DNA of 64,000 nt, from contig NZ_LT670818.1 of assembly GCF_900129505.1 (NCBI RefSeq), forward strand, positions 186,001-250,000, read 5' to 3'. A program made the position numbers and the translations under genes. Shown in pieces: positions 37,502 through 45,287 of this stretch (position 1 is the stretch's first letter; each line of letters opens with the position of its first letter). The notes beneath the pieces were generated by a model that saw only the letters and a program-made list of their open reading frames with translations, was not told the origin of the DNA and searched no databases. This stretch comes from Bradyrhizobium erythrophlei (lineage in GTDB: Bacteria; Pseudomonadota; Alphaproteobacteria; Rhizobiales; Xanthobacteraceae).

Positions 37502-37527
37502 TCTGGCGGTGCCTTCGCGGAGTAGCG

Positions 37528-37851
37528 TCAACCTAAAAGCGTTGATCCCTTGTGCTGAGAGATGGCGAATTCGAGGATGTCCTCGTCGACGCCCTTACAC
37601 CCCTCGCACCAAAACTTGATCGACAGGCCATCCCGCCTGCTGCTCGGATTGCCGCTCCCGTCCGAGGGAACCGCGTCGATTTTTGCCGAGCCGCCCTCTA
37701 CCACCGAGCGAATGACCAACTCGGCATCCTCGCCCCGGTCATAGGAGGTTACCCCCTGATGATGAAGAGACTCGCCGCCACAACGCGGACACAGCAAAAT
37801 CGTCTCGCCGCGATCGGTCGTCAGAATGCGCTTTTCGACGATCAAGGCCAC
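37528..37851 (-). CDS. Small zinc-ribbon protein at the element's right edge
   Basis: The 107-residue protein has two CxxC pairs, LLCPRCGGE near residue 20 and WCEGCKG near residue 85, that can bind one zinc as a split ribbon, separated by a serine- and glycine-rich middle. I choose the GTG at 37849-37851, with AGGG about 10 nt before it; there is no ATG. The frame stays open far upstream through the tRNA and beyond, which cannot be real. Function is unknown. It lies between int and the tRNA. Confidence 0.5.
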   Translation of the reverse strand: MALIVEKRILTTDRGETILLCPRCGGESLHHQGVTSYDRGEDAELVIRSVVEGGSAKIDAVPSDGSGNPSSRRDGLSIKFWCEGCKGVDEDILEFAISQHKGSTLLG

Positions 37852-37862
37852 GCGGACTACCC

Positions 37863-37886
37863 TATTTCGTTGCGTATTTCGTTGCG
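37863..37886. repeat. Tandem 12-bp direct repeat next to tRNA-Pro
   Basis: TATTTCGTTGCG occurs twice without a spacer, 37 bp from the 3' end of the tRNA gene. Its place inside the element edge fits integrase or excisionase arm-type sites. Confidence 0.5.
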
Positions 37887-37922
37887 CGCGAAAAACATCG
37901 AAAGTATAAGTATTTGAAATAA

Positions 37923-37999
37923 TGGTCGGAGTGGCAGGATTCGAACCTGCGACCCCTGCGTCCCGAACGCAGTGCTCTACCGGGCTGAGCCACACTCCG
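37923..37999 (-). tRNA. tRNA-Pro (anticodon CGG)
   Basis: On the minus strand the 77-nt gene starts CGGAGTGTGGCTCAG, has the anticodon stem CTGCG/CGCAG around loop TTCGGGA (anticodon CGG), the T-arm GCAGGTTCGAATCCTGC, acceptor CACTCCG and an encoded CCA end. The first seven bases pair with the acceptor 3' strand. Its 3' end faces the integrase, making it the likely attachment site. Confidence 0.97.
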
Positions 38000-38058
38000 A
38001 CAAGAACGCGGCTTATAGCCTTGGGTTTCGCCCACCGCAAGCAGCCGTATTGAAGGAC

Positions 38059-39060
38059 ATGACGCCTGTGAATGTGGGCCTGAAAACGCAGATCTTGCCT
38101 GCCGGCGAGGCCGCCGTGGCTGCGGCCGCGCGCATTCTGAGGGCGGGCGGGCTGGTCGCGTTCCCGACCGAGACCGTCTATGGCCTCGGCGCCGACGCCA
38201 CCAATCCGGCAGCGATCGCCCGGCTCTATCAAGCCAAGGGCCGGCCGGCGTTCAATCCGCTGATCGCCCATGTCGGGGATATCGAGGCCGCCCAGGCGAT
38301 TGCCCGCTTCGACGCCAGCGCGGCCGCGCTTGCCGCGGCGTTCTGGCCGGGGCCGCTGACGCTGGTGCTGCCGAAAACAAGCGATTGCCCGGTCGCCGAT
38401 CTCGCCACCGCGGGGCTCGAGACGATCGCGATCCGCATTCCCGCGCACGCGATCGCGCGCGACATCCTGCGCGCGTTCGGCGGGCCGGTGGTGGCGCCTT
38501 CGGCCAACCTGTCCGGCCATGTCTCGCCAACCACGGCGGCGCATGTGCAAGCCGATCTTGCAGGGCGGATCGACCTGATCGTCGACGGCGGGCCGGTCGA
38601 GGTCGGCGTCGAATCCACCATCGTCGGCTGCTTCGAGCAGCCCATGCTGCTGCGCCCCGGTGGGCTGCCGCGCGCGGACATCGAGCGCTTGCTCGGCCGC
38701 GCGCTGGCGCAGCTGCCCGAGGATGCCAAGGGCGACACCAGCCAGCCGCTGGCGCCGGGCATGCTCGCATCGCATTACGCGCCACACACCAGGGTGCGGC
38801 TCGATGCCAGGCGAGTTGAGGCCGGAGAGGCGCTGCTGGCGTTTGGCCCGGATGCGTTGCCGGGAGTTGACGCAGGCACGGCGGTGATGAATTTGTCCTT
38901 GCGCGGCGATCTCGATGAGGCCGCCGCCAACCTTTTCGGCTATCTTCGCGCCCTCGATGCCAAAGGCGCGCGCACCATCGCCGTCATGGCGGTGCCGCAT
39001 CACGGGCTCGGCGAGGCCATCAACGACCGGCTGCGCCGCGCCGCGGTGGAGCGGGAATGA
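38059..39060 (+). CDS. tsaC: L-threonylcarbamoyladenylate synthase (Sua5 type)
   Basis: The enzyme makes threonylcarbamoyl-AMP for the t6A37 modification of ANN-decoding tRNAs. The 333-residue protein has the YrdC domain with GGLVAFPTETVYGLGADATN and YQAKGRPAFNPLIAHV near residues 35-75, TLVLPKTSDCPVADL, IRIPAH, VVAPSANLSGHVSPT, then VESTIVGC and LLRPGGL. The extra Sua5 C-terminal domain (from about residue 215, LAPGMLASHYAPHTRV) places it in the long subfamily. I use the ATG at 38059 after GAAGGA because the longer frame runs into the tRNA. Confidence 0.95.
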   Translation: MTPVNVGLKTQILPAGEAAVAAAARILRAGGLVAFPTETVYGLGADATNPAAIARLYQAKGRPAFNPLIAHVGDIEAAQAIARFDASAAALAAAFWPGPLTLVLPKTSDCPVADLATAGLETIAIRIPAHAIARDILRAFGGPVVAPSANLSGHVSPTTAAHVQADLAGRIDLIVDGGPVEVGVESTIVGCFEQPMLLRPGGLPRADIERLLGRALAQLPEDAKGDTSQPLAPGMLASHYAPHTRVRLDARRVEAGEALLAFGPDALPGVDAGTAVMNLSLRGDLDEAAANLFGYLRALDAKGARTIAVMAVPHHGLGEAINDRLRRAAVERE

Positions 39061-39100
39061 GGAAGCGCGAAAGAAGAGCAAGAGAAGACAAGAGAACAAG

Positions 39101-40528
39101 ATGAATATCGTCCAGCCCGCCGCCCCGCCACTCTCGCCCGATTTGATCGTGCGGTTCCGCGCCATCGTCGGCGACAAATATGCGGTGACGGATGCAGCCG
39201 ATATCGCGCCTTATCTCACCGAGGAGCGCAATTTGTTCCACGGCCGCTCGGCGCTGGTGCTGCGTCCGGGCTCAACCGCGGAAGTTTCCGCGATCTGCAA
39301 GCTCGCCAGCCAGCACCGCATCGCGCTGGTGCCGCAGGGCGGCAATACGGGCCTGGTCGGCGGCCAGACCCCGCATAATGGCGAAGTGGTCATCTCGACG
39401 CGGCGGATGGACAAGATTCGCGACATCGACACGGCTTCCAACACCATGACCTGCGAGGCCGGGGTGGTCCTGCAGATCGCCCAGCAGCGCGCGGCCGACG
39501 TCGACCGGCTGTTTCCGCTGTCGCTCGGGGCGGAGGGCAGCTGCACCATCGGCGGCAACCTCTCCACCAATGCCGGCGGCACTACCGCGCTGGCCTATGG
39601 GGTCGCGCGCGAGATGGCGATCGGGCTGGAAGTGGTGCTGGCTGACGGCCGCATTCTCAACGCGCTGTCGAAGCTGAAGAAGGACAATACCGGCTACGAT
39701 CTGCGCAACCTCTTCATCGGCGCCGAAGGCACGCTCGGCATCATTACCGCTGCGACGCTAAAGTTGTTTCCGAAGCCGCGCGCGGTGGAAACCGCCTATG
39801 TCGGCCTCCAATCGCCCGCCGCGGCGCTAAAACTGCTCGCGATCTCGCAGACCGAGGCGGCGGGCACGCTGACCAGTTTTGAATTGCTGTCCGACATCGC
39901 CGTGGATTTCAGCGTGCATCACGGCATCGACATCCGCGATCCCCTTGCGGCCAAGCATCCCTGGTACGTACTGATGGAATTGTCGTCGCCGCGCGACGAC
40001 GCCCGCTCCACGCTGGAGGCGATCCTGGCGCAGGGAATGGAGAAGGAAATCGTCGACGACGCCGTGATCGCGGCGAATTTGAGCCAGCGCTCGGCATTCT
40101 GGAAGCTGCGCGACGAGATGTCGGCGGCGCAGAAGCCGGAAGGCGGCTCGATCAAGCACGACATTTCCGTGCCCGTGGTAGCCGTGCCCGATTTCATCGA
40201 GCAGGCCAACGCCGCGGTGGTGAAACTCATCCCGGGCGCGCGGGCGGTGCCGTTCGGCCATCTCGGCGACGGCAATATCCATTACAATGTCAGCCAGCCG
40301 GTCGGCGGCGACACCGCCGATTTCATGAGCCGCTGGCACGAGGTCAATGCAGTAGTGTTCGAGATCGTGCTGAAAATGGGCGGATCGATCTCCGCCGAGC
40401 ACGGCATCGGCGTGCTCAAGCGCGACGAACTGCCCGGGGTCAAGGACAAGGTCGCGATCGAGCTGATGCGCGGCATCAAGGCGATGCTCGATCCGCTCGG
40501 CATCATGAACCCGGGAAAGGTACTGTAA
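39101..40528 (+). CDS. FAD-binding oxidase, D-lactate/2-hydroxyglutarate dehydrogenase type
   Basis: The 475-residue flavoprotein has the FAD-binding type 4 domain: LVPQGGNTGLVGGQTP near residue 80, SLGAEGSCTIGGNLSTNAGG near residue 140, GLEVVLADGRIL and DLRNLFIGAEGTLGIITAATL, followed by the C-terminal oxidase domain with PFGHLGDGNIHYNV (histidines) and GGSISAEHGIGVLKRDEL. This is the GlcD/DLD family; D-2-hydroxy acids are the likely substrates but which one is not clear. It lies 40 bp after the Sua5 gene, likely in one transcript. Confidence 0.9.
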   Translation: MNIVQPAAPPLSPDLIVRFRAIVGDKYAVTDAADIAPYLTEERNLFHGRSALVLRPGSTAEVSAICKLASQHRIALVPQGGNTGLVGGQTPHNGEVVISTRRMDKIRDIDTASNTMTCEAGVVLQIAQQRAADVDRLFPLSLGAEGSCTIGGNLSTNAGGTTALAYGVAREMAIGLEVVLADGRILNALSKLKKDNTGYDLRNLFIGAEGTLGIITAATLKLFPKPRAVETAYVGLQSPAAALKLLAISQTEAAGTLTSFELLSDIAVDFSVHHGIDIRDPLAAKHPWYVLMELSSPRDDARSTLEAILAQGMEKEIVDDAVIAANLSQRSAFWKLRDEMSAAQKPEGGSIKHDISVPVVAVPDFIEQANAAVVKLIPGARAVPFGHLGDGNIHYNVSQPVGGDTADFMSRWHEVNAVVFEIVLKMGGSISAEHGIGVLKRDELPGVKDKVAIELMRGIKAMLDPLGIMNPGKVL

Positions 40529-40530
40529 GC

Positions 40531-40986
40531 GTGACTTTGACAGCCTCTACTCCGGCGCTCGCCATCGCACCGATCGAAGACAATGACATCCCCGACGTCA
40601 TCGCGCTCTGGCAGCGCTGCGGGTCGACGCGGCCCTGGAACGATCCCGCCGCCGATATTGCGCTGGCGCGCAAGGAAACCAACTCGACGGTGCTGTTGGG
40701 CCGGAACGACGGCGTTCTCGTCGCTTCAGTGCTGGTCGGCCATGACGGCCATCGCGGCTGGGTCTACTACGTGACTGCCGACCCCGAACATCGCTTCAAG
40801 GGCTACGGTCGCGCCATCATGAGCGCCGCGGAAGACTGGCTGCGCGCGTGCGGCATCATGAAACTCCAACTCATGGTTCGCAACGACAACACAAAAGTCC
40901 ACGCCTTCTACCAGTCGATCGGCTACTACAATCAACAAACCGTGACCTTCGCCAAATGGCTCGACGGGCGCGAGCCGACGCCGTAA
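40531..40986 (+). CDS. GNAT-family acetyltransferase (YpeA-like)
   Basis: The 151-residue protein has the GNAT fold: IEDNDIPDVIALWQRCGSTRPWNDP near the start, VLLGRNDGVLVASVLVGHDGHRGWVYYVTADPEHRFKGYGRAIM (acetyl-CoA loop RFKGYGRA) and a C-terminal NTKVHAFYQSIGYYNQQTV. The RPWNDP element fits the YpeA subfamily; the acceptor is unknown. A GTG at 40531, two bases after the previous stop codon, is the start. Confidence 0.88.
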   Translation: MTLTASTPALAIAPIEDNDIPDVIALWQRCGSTRPWNDPAADIALARKETNSTVLLGRNDGVLVASVLVGHDGHRGWVYYVTADPEHRFKGYGRAIMSAAEDWLRACGIMKLQLMVRNDNTKVHAFYQSIGYYNQQTVTFAKWLDGREPTP

Positions 40987-41007
40987 CGGATATCCGCAGG
41001 GGACTTC

Positions 41008-41589
41008 ATGACCATTTCCGACCGCATTCGCGTCAAGGACCTCCGCCTGCTCTCCGACAACCATTACATCTTGAAGGCGGCCACCTTCGAATGGCGTCGC
41101 GCCAATGGCGAGTGGCAGACCCAGCACCGCGAGAGCTACGACCGCGGCAATGCCGCCACGCTGTTGCCGTACAATCTGGCGCAGCGCACGGTGGTGCTGG
41201 TGCGACAGTTTCGCTATCCCGCCTATGTCAACGGTTATGACGATCTGCTGATCGAGGCTGCGGCTGGCTTGCTCGACAATGAAACTCCGGAAGTTCGGAT
41301 TCGCGCCGAAGTGGAGGAGGAAACCGGCTACCGGCTCGGCGAAATCAGGAAAATATTCGAAGCCTTCATGAGCCCGGGCTCGGTCACCGAAAAACTTCAT
41401 TTCTTTGTCGGCGAATACGAACCGAAGATGAAGATCGGCAATGGCGGCGGCCTTGCCGACGAGGGCGAGGATATCGAGGTGCTGGAACTGCCGATCGATC
41501 AGGCGCTCGCCATGATCGGCGACGGCCGTATCGTCGACGCCAAGACCATCATGCTGTTGCAATACGCCGCGCTGAACATCTTTCGCTGA
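41008..41589 (+). CDS. nudK: Nudix pyrophosphatase, GDP-mannose type (NudK-like)
   Basis: The 193-residue protein has the Nudix box in the region GLLDNETPEVRIRAEVEEETGY near residues 85-107 (G-x5-E-x7-R-E-V-E-E-E-T-G pattern with one change), the preceding VVLVRQFRYPAYVNGYDDLLIEAAAG and the later SPGSVTEKLHFFVGEY typical of the GDP-mannose/ADP-sugar subfamily. It hydrolyses a nucleoside diphosphate sugar. It is 21 bp after the GNAT gene. Confidence 0.88.
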   Translation: MTISDRIRVKDLRLLSDNHYILKAATFEWRRANGEWQTQHRESYDRGNAATLLPYNLAQRTVVLVRQFRYPAYVNGYDDLLIEAAAGLLDNETPEVRIRAEVEEETGYRLGEIRKIFEAFMSPGSVTEKLHFFVGEYEPKMKIGNGGGLADEGEDIEVLELPIDQALAMIGDGRIVDAKTIMLLQYAALNIFR

Positions 41590-41647
41590 CGCGAGGGTGC
41601 GGCTTGAAACATTGACACCCAGCCAGCCCAAAGCGAGATCGCCCAGG

Positions 41648-42286
41648 ATGCGCATCACTCTCATCCACGCCTTGAAACACTCAATTGTTCCGATCGAGGC
41701 CTCGTTCGCCCGGCTTTGGCCGGACGCGACCTTGATGAACCTGGTCGACGACAGCCTGTCGGCCGATCTTGCGCGTGACGGCCACCTCACCTCCGGGATG
41801 ACCGACCGGTTCCTGGCGCTCGGACGTTACGCGGCCTCGACCGGCGCCGACGCCATCCTCTTCACCTGCTCGGCTTTCGGGCCCTGCATCGAGGCGGTGG
41901 CGCGCGAGCACGCGCCGATGCCGGTGCTCAAGCCCAGCGAAGCCATGGTCGAGCAGGCCGCCGCGCGCGGCGACAGGATCGGCCTGCTCTCGACGTTTCC
42001 ACCGACGCTGGTGTCGATGCCGGCGGAATTTCCCCGCGCCGTCACGGTCGTGCCGAAACTGGCCGAAGGCGCGCTTGCCGCCCTCGATCGCGGCGACCGC
42101 GCCGAACATGACCGGCTGGTCGCGGCAGCCTCCCGCGATTTGCGCGACTGCGACCTGATCGCGCTCGCGCAATACAGCATGGCGCCAGCGGCCTCGCTGG
42201 TTGCGGAGGCCTCCGGCCGGCCAGTGCTGACCACGCCGGACAGCGCCGTGCTAAAACTGAAAGGTTTGCTCGTTGCTCGATCATGA
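41648..42286 (+). CDS. Asp/Glu racemase-family protein
   Basis: The 212-residue protein has the first catalytic cysteine in AILFTCSAFGPCIEAVA near residue 75, preceded by TDRFLALGRYAASTGAD, and a later GLLSTFPPTLVSMPAEF; the second cysteine position is not obvious (RDCDLIALAQYSM). This is the aspartate/glutamate/hydantoin racemase superfamily; substrate unknown. I use the ATG at 41648, where family-like sequence (MRITLIHALKHSIVPIEASF) begins. Confidence 0.75.
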   Translation: MRITLIHALKHSIVPIEASFARLWPDATLMNLVDDSLSADLARDGHLTSGMTDRFLALGRYAASTGADAILFTCSAFGPCIEAVAREHAPMPVLKPSEAMVEQAAARGDRIGLLSTFPPTLVSMPAEFPRAVTVVPKLAEGALAALDRGDRAEHDRLVAAASRDLRDCDLIALAQYSMAPAASLVAEASGRPVLTTPDSAVLKLKGLLVARS

Positions 42287-42305
42287 ACGACAAACGGGAG
42301 AAATC

Positions 42306-43070
42306 TCAGAACAGCGATCCCTGCCCGTCATCGGGCGCCACCGGCGCAGGTTTGCGCGGGCCCGACTTTTTCGCGAGCCTCGGCTCCTCGGCCTCGCGCT
42401 CCTCCGCCGTGATCGGCAGGGTCAGTTGGGCGTCGTCATTGGAGACGCGGTTGACCCGTGTGGAGACCTCATACCAGGCGAATTCGCCCTCGCGCGGCGC
42501 CGCCAGCAGCAGCATCACGGTCTCCGCGGTATCGTCGCTGCAATCGAGCCAGCGCTCGAAATCATCCGCGGCGATCGTCACCGGCACCCGGTGATGCAAC
42601 ACGGCGAGATCGGCGCTTGCCGGCGCCGTGACGATCGCCACGGTGTCGAGTTCCTCGCCGTTCGGGCCCATCCAGGTTTCCGTCAGGCCCGCCAGGCCGA
42701 TCGGGGTTCCGTCGCGGCGCTGAATGAAGTAAGGCCGCTTGCGTGCCCCCTCGGCCCGCCATTCATAATAGCCGTCCGCCGGAATCAGGCAGCGCCGCCG
42801 CCGGATCGCGTTCTTGAACGCCGGTTTTTCCCTGATCGTTTCCGCCCGGGCATTAATCAACAACGTAAAATTACGGGGATCCTTGACCCAGGCCGGCAGC
42901 AGGCCCCAGCGCATCAGCCGGAAATGCCGGATGCCGTTCTCGATGATCACCACCGGTATCGGTTGGGTCGGCGCAATATTGTGCCTGGGCGGGAAATTGG
43001 GCTGCTCGATATAGCCGAAAATCTGCCGCAAAGCCGCCGGTGGCGAAGTGATTACAAAGCGTCCGCACAT
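42306..43070 (-). CDS. SRAP (YedK/HMCES) family DNA-protein crosslink protein
   Basis: SRAP proteins shield abasic sites in single-stranded DNA by forming a thiazolidine link through Cys2. The 254-residue protein begins MCGRFVITS with Cys2 exposed after Met removal, has RHNIAPTQPIPVV with the conserved Asn, MRWGLLPAWVKD, INARAETIREKPAF, CLIPADGYYEW with the catalytic Glu, and VLHHRVPV with the histidine. All catalytic residues are present. Confidence 0.95.
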   Translation of the reverse strand: MCGRFVITSPPAALRQIFGYIEQPNFPPRHNIAPTQPIPVVIIENGIRHFRLMRWGLLPAWVKDPRNFTLLINARAETIREKPAFKNAIRRRRCLIPADGYYEWRAEGARKRPYFIQRRDGTPIGLAGLTETWMGPNGEELDTVAIVTAPASADLAVLHHRVPVTIAADDFERWLDCSDDTAETVMLLLAAPREGEFAWYEVSTRVNRVSNDDAQLTLPITAEEREAEEPRLAKKSGPRKPAPVAPDDGQGSLF

Positions 43071-43133
43071 TCTGTGGCCCAGATAGGTATCTGTTCAGTA
43101 CCTTTTAACCCCACACCGTCAAGACTGGGACCG

Positions 43134-43646
43134 ATGACATCCACGGCTGCCAACCCCGCCCGATCTGCTGCCCAGCCCCCTCGCCAGAAGGCTCCCATCA
43201 ACGAGGCGCGGGCCGCGCAGCTGCGCGCCGCCAACATCAATCCCCGCACCGGGCTTGCCACCGACTACCTGAATCATTTCAATGAAGCGGTCATGCTGCT
43301 CGAGATGGTTCCTGACATGCCGGAATGCGCGGATGATTTCCTGGACTGGCGCCCGCTGTCCTATGGCGAGCATTTCCACGCCTCCAATTTCAAGGCGCGC
43401 GATTTGGCGATCGAGGCCTATGAATCGGCCGATACCGTCATCCGCACCGAATTCGACAATATCACCAGCGCAATGACTTCGATTCTCACCGCTGTCTCGA
43501 CGGCGATGCGCGAAGCCAAGCAGGACAAGACCCGGGCCCGCCTCGCCGAGCAGGCCATCGTCTGGGTCAAGCCGCTGGTGATGCTGGCCGGCGGCGTCAT
43601 CAACGGCGGCTCCGAGGCCGATGTCGACTACATCATGACCCACTAA
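43134..43646 (+). CDS. Conserved hypothetical protein
   Basis: The 170-residue protein has a proline-rich basic start, then RAAQLRAANINPRTGLATDYLNHFNEAVMLLEMV, DDFLDWRPLSYGEHFHASNF and a helical C-terminal half. It resembles uncharacterised proteins of Bradyrhizobium and neighbours; no enzymatic motif is seen. The ATG at 43134 is chosen because the longer open frame runs through the SRAP promoter. It is divergent from SRAP. Confidence 0.7.
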   Translation: MTSTAANPARSAAQPPRQKAPINEARAAQLRAANINPRTGLATDYLNHFNEAVMLLEMVPDMPECADDFLDWRPLSYGEHFHASNFKARDLAIEAYESADTVIRTEFDNITSAMTSILTAVSTAMREAKQDKTRARLAEQAIVWVKPLVMLAGGVINGGSEADVDYIMTH

Positions 43647-43667
43647 CTCCTGATCCTAATCGTCAGC

Positions 43668-43752
43668 ATCAGATCATGATCTCATGTCCTTGTTTGAACG
43701 CGATTTCCGAGCACACGCTACGCGTGTGTGGAAGCGAAAACCGGCTTCCACG
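43668..43752. repeat. Intergenic repeat with hairpin
   Basis: It contains ATCATGATC, a perfect CACACGC/GCGTGTG hairpin (43712-43728) and GGAAGCGAAAACCGGCTTCC. Words of the last part recall the element at 1550. No gene is present here. Confidence 0.5.
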
Positions 43753-43791
43753 TCGTGCTAACGCGCCCCTCCAGGTCCGGGCCATGGTCTG

Positions 43792-44223
43792 ATGCCGGCG
43801 GCGTCTCCCCTCCAGCCCTCCCACCCGCAGCTCGCCGTCAGCGCGGCGATCTTCCGCGACGACAGGATCCTGCTGGTGCGCCGCGCGCGCTCGCCGGCCA
43901 AGGGGTTTTATTCGCTGCCGGGCGGACGGGTCGAATTCGGCGAAACGCTGCACGCCGCGCTGCATCGCGAGGTCGACGAGGAAACCGCGCTCAAAATCGA
44001 TATCGTGGGCCTCGCCGGCTGGCGCGAGGTGGTGCCGGGAACCGCAGGCGGCGGGCACTATCTGATCATGTCGTTCGCGGCGCGCTGGCGCGCCGGCGAA
44101 CCGGTCCTGAACGACGAGCTCGACGATTTCAGGTGGCTTGCGCCGGACGCAATTGGCGATCTCAAGGTCACCGGCGGCCTGCAGGAGGTCATCCGGGCGG
44201 CCCGGGACCTGCTCCGGGCCTGA
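43792..44223 (+). CDS. Nudix hydrolase
   Basis: The 143-residue protein has the start VSAAIFRDDRILLVRRARSPAKGFYSLPGGRVEFGETLHAALHREVDEETALK, holding the Nudix box (GGRVEFGE ... REVDEETA) at residues 40-62. This looks like a small ADP-ribose or nucleotide pyrophosphatase; the exact substrate is not known. No operon partner is evident. Confidence 0.9.
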   Translation: MPAASPLQPSHPQLAVSAAIFRDDRILLVRRARSPAKGFYSLPGGRVEFGETLHAALHREVDEETALKIDIVGLAGWREVVPGTAGGGHYLIMSFAARWRAGEPVLNDELDDFRWLAPDAIGDLKVTGGLQEVIRAARDLLRA

Positions 44224-44291
44224 TAGGGGCACCTCTTCAAAGCCAGCATGCCTTGCTTCCAGCCCATTGAGAAGGCATATCGTTCCGGCTC

Positions 44292-44669
44292 ATGTTCAAG
44301 CAATTTCTAGCCGCCCTCATCCTTGTTTCGGCATGCCTTTCCGGACCCGTACGGGCCCAGGACGCGGCCGCGCCGTTCGATAACGACCTGCAGCGGCTGG
44401 CCGAAATCCTCGGCACCCTGCATTACCTGCGTGGTATCTGCGGCAGCAATGAAGGCAGCAAGTGGCGCAACCAGATGCAGGCGCTGATCGACGCCGAGAC
44501 GCCCTCCGGCGACCGCCGCGCCCGCATGATCGCCGGCTTCAACCGCGGCTATAACGGCTTCCAGCAGACCTACCGGACCTGCACGCCGGCTGCGTCGGTC
44601 GCAATCCGCCGCTACATCGAGGAAGGCTCGAAGATCTCGCGCGACCTCACCGCCCGCTACGCCAATTGA
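44292..44669 (+). CDS. TIGR02301-family secreted protein
   Basis: The 125-residue protein has a signal peptide (residues 1-22, ending VRA-Q) and the family pattern LQRLAEILGTLHYLRGICGSNEG, then MIAGFNRGYNGFQQTYRTCTP with two cysteines. This is a small periplasmic protein restricted to alphaproteobacteria; its role is unknown. It follows the Nudix gene by 68 bp. Confidence 0.85.
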   Translation: MFKQFLAALILVSACLSGPVRAQDAAAPFDNDLQRLAEILGTLHYLRGICGSNEGSKWRNQMQALIDAETPSGDRRARMIAGFNRGYNGFQQTYRTCTPAASVAIRRYIEEGSKISRDLTARYAN

Positions 44670-44843
44670 AGCGGTTCGCGCGCGCGGATGCGCTTCAGGT
44701 AGAGCTTCAGTTCCGGAACCTACCGCATTGTTTACGGCCGTTAACCTTTCCTAAAGAACTGGTCTAGGCGGCCCGTTGGCTCATGCTAAACAGTTAGGCA
44801 TTCGAGCGTTCCGCCCGGGATCGCCTACAGACTGTCGAGTTTC

Positions 44844-45107
44844 ATGAGCCATCCAGCGTCCTTCACCGCCCGCGACCCCCTGCCCGATCACGAACAGAAG
44901 CAGGCGGCGCTCAGTTATCTTAACGAGGCCTGGGCGGAAGCGCGGCACGATGGCGTCGACGGCGACTGCCTCGCACAGGCCAGCCTGTTCGCGGCGTTCG
45001 CCGAGCTGGTTGCCACTTATGGCGAGGACGCGGTGGCGAAGTTCGTCGAAGGTCTCCCGTCGCGCGTGCGCAACGGCGAGTTTTCGACCCGGCTGGCGAA
45101 GCAGTAA
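44844..45107 (+). CDS. Small conserved hypothetical protein
   Basis: The 87-residue acidic protein (EQKQAALSYLNEAWAEARHDGVDGDCLAQ ... ATYGEDAVAKFVEGLPSRVRNGEF) is helical and has no known motif. Similar short proteins occur at this place in relatives. It is flanked by a non-coding gap with TTAACC-like words upstream and a palindromic repeat just after its stop codon. Confidence 0.65.
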   Translation: MSHPASFTARDPLPDHEQKQAALSYLNEAWAEARHDGVDGDCLAQASLFAAFAELVATYGEDAVAKFVEGLPSRVRNGEFSTRLAKQ

Positions 45108-45114
45108 CTCAGAT

Positions 45115-45245
45115 CGTCGTCACCCGGCAAAAGCGCGGAGCGTATTCGCGCTAGGTGACCGGGCGATCCAGTATTCCAGAGGCGTCAGCGATAGAAGCGA
45201 GAAGCCGCGGCGTACTGGATCACCCGCTTTCGCGGGTGACGACGA
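45115..45245. repeat. Dispersed palindromic repeat, family 1 (copy b)
   Basis: Ends CGTCGTCACCCG and CGGGTGACGACG are inverted copies; the inner parts GATCCAGTATTCC and GTACTGGATCACCCGC match the element at 2910-3010. It lies between two convergent genes and may terminate both. Confidence 0.75.
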
Positions 45246-45287
45246 CTTGCAATTGGCGCGGCGTTTCGCCCTGAGCGCGCGAAAAAA

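Noticed and set aside
37852..39177. Upstream extension of the zinc-ribbon frame to over 500 codons
   Set aside because: It would cross the tRNA gene and run antisense through the Sua5 gene. Only the part from the GTG at 37851 looks like a protein.
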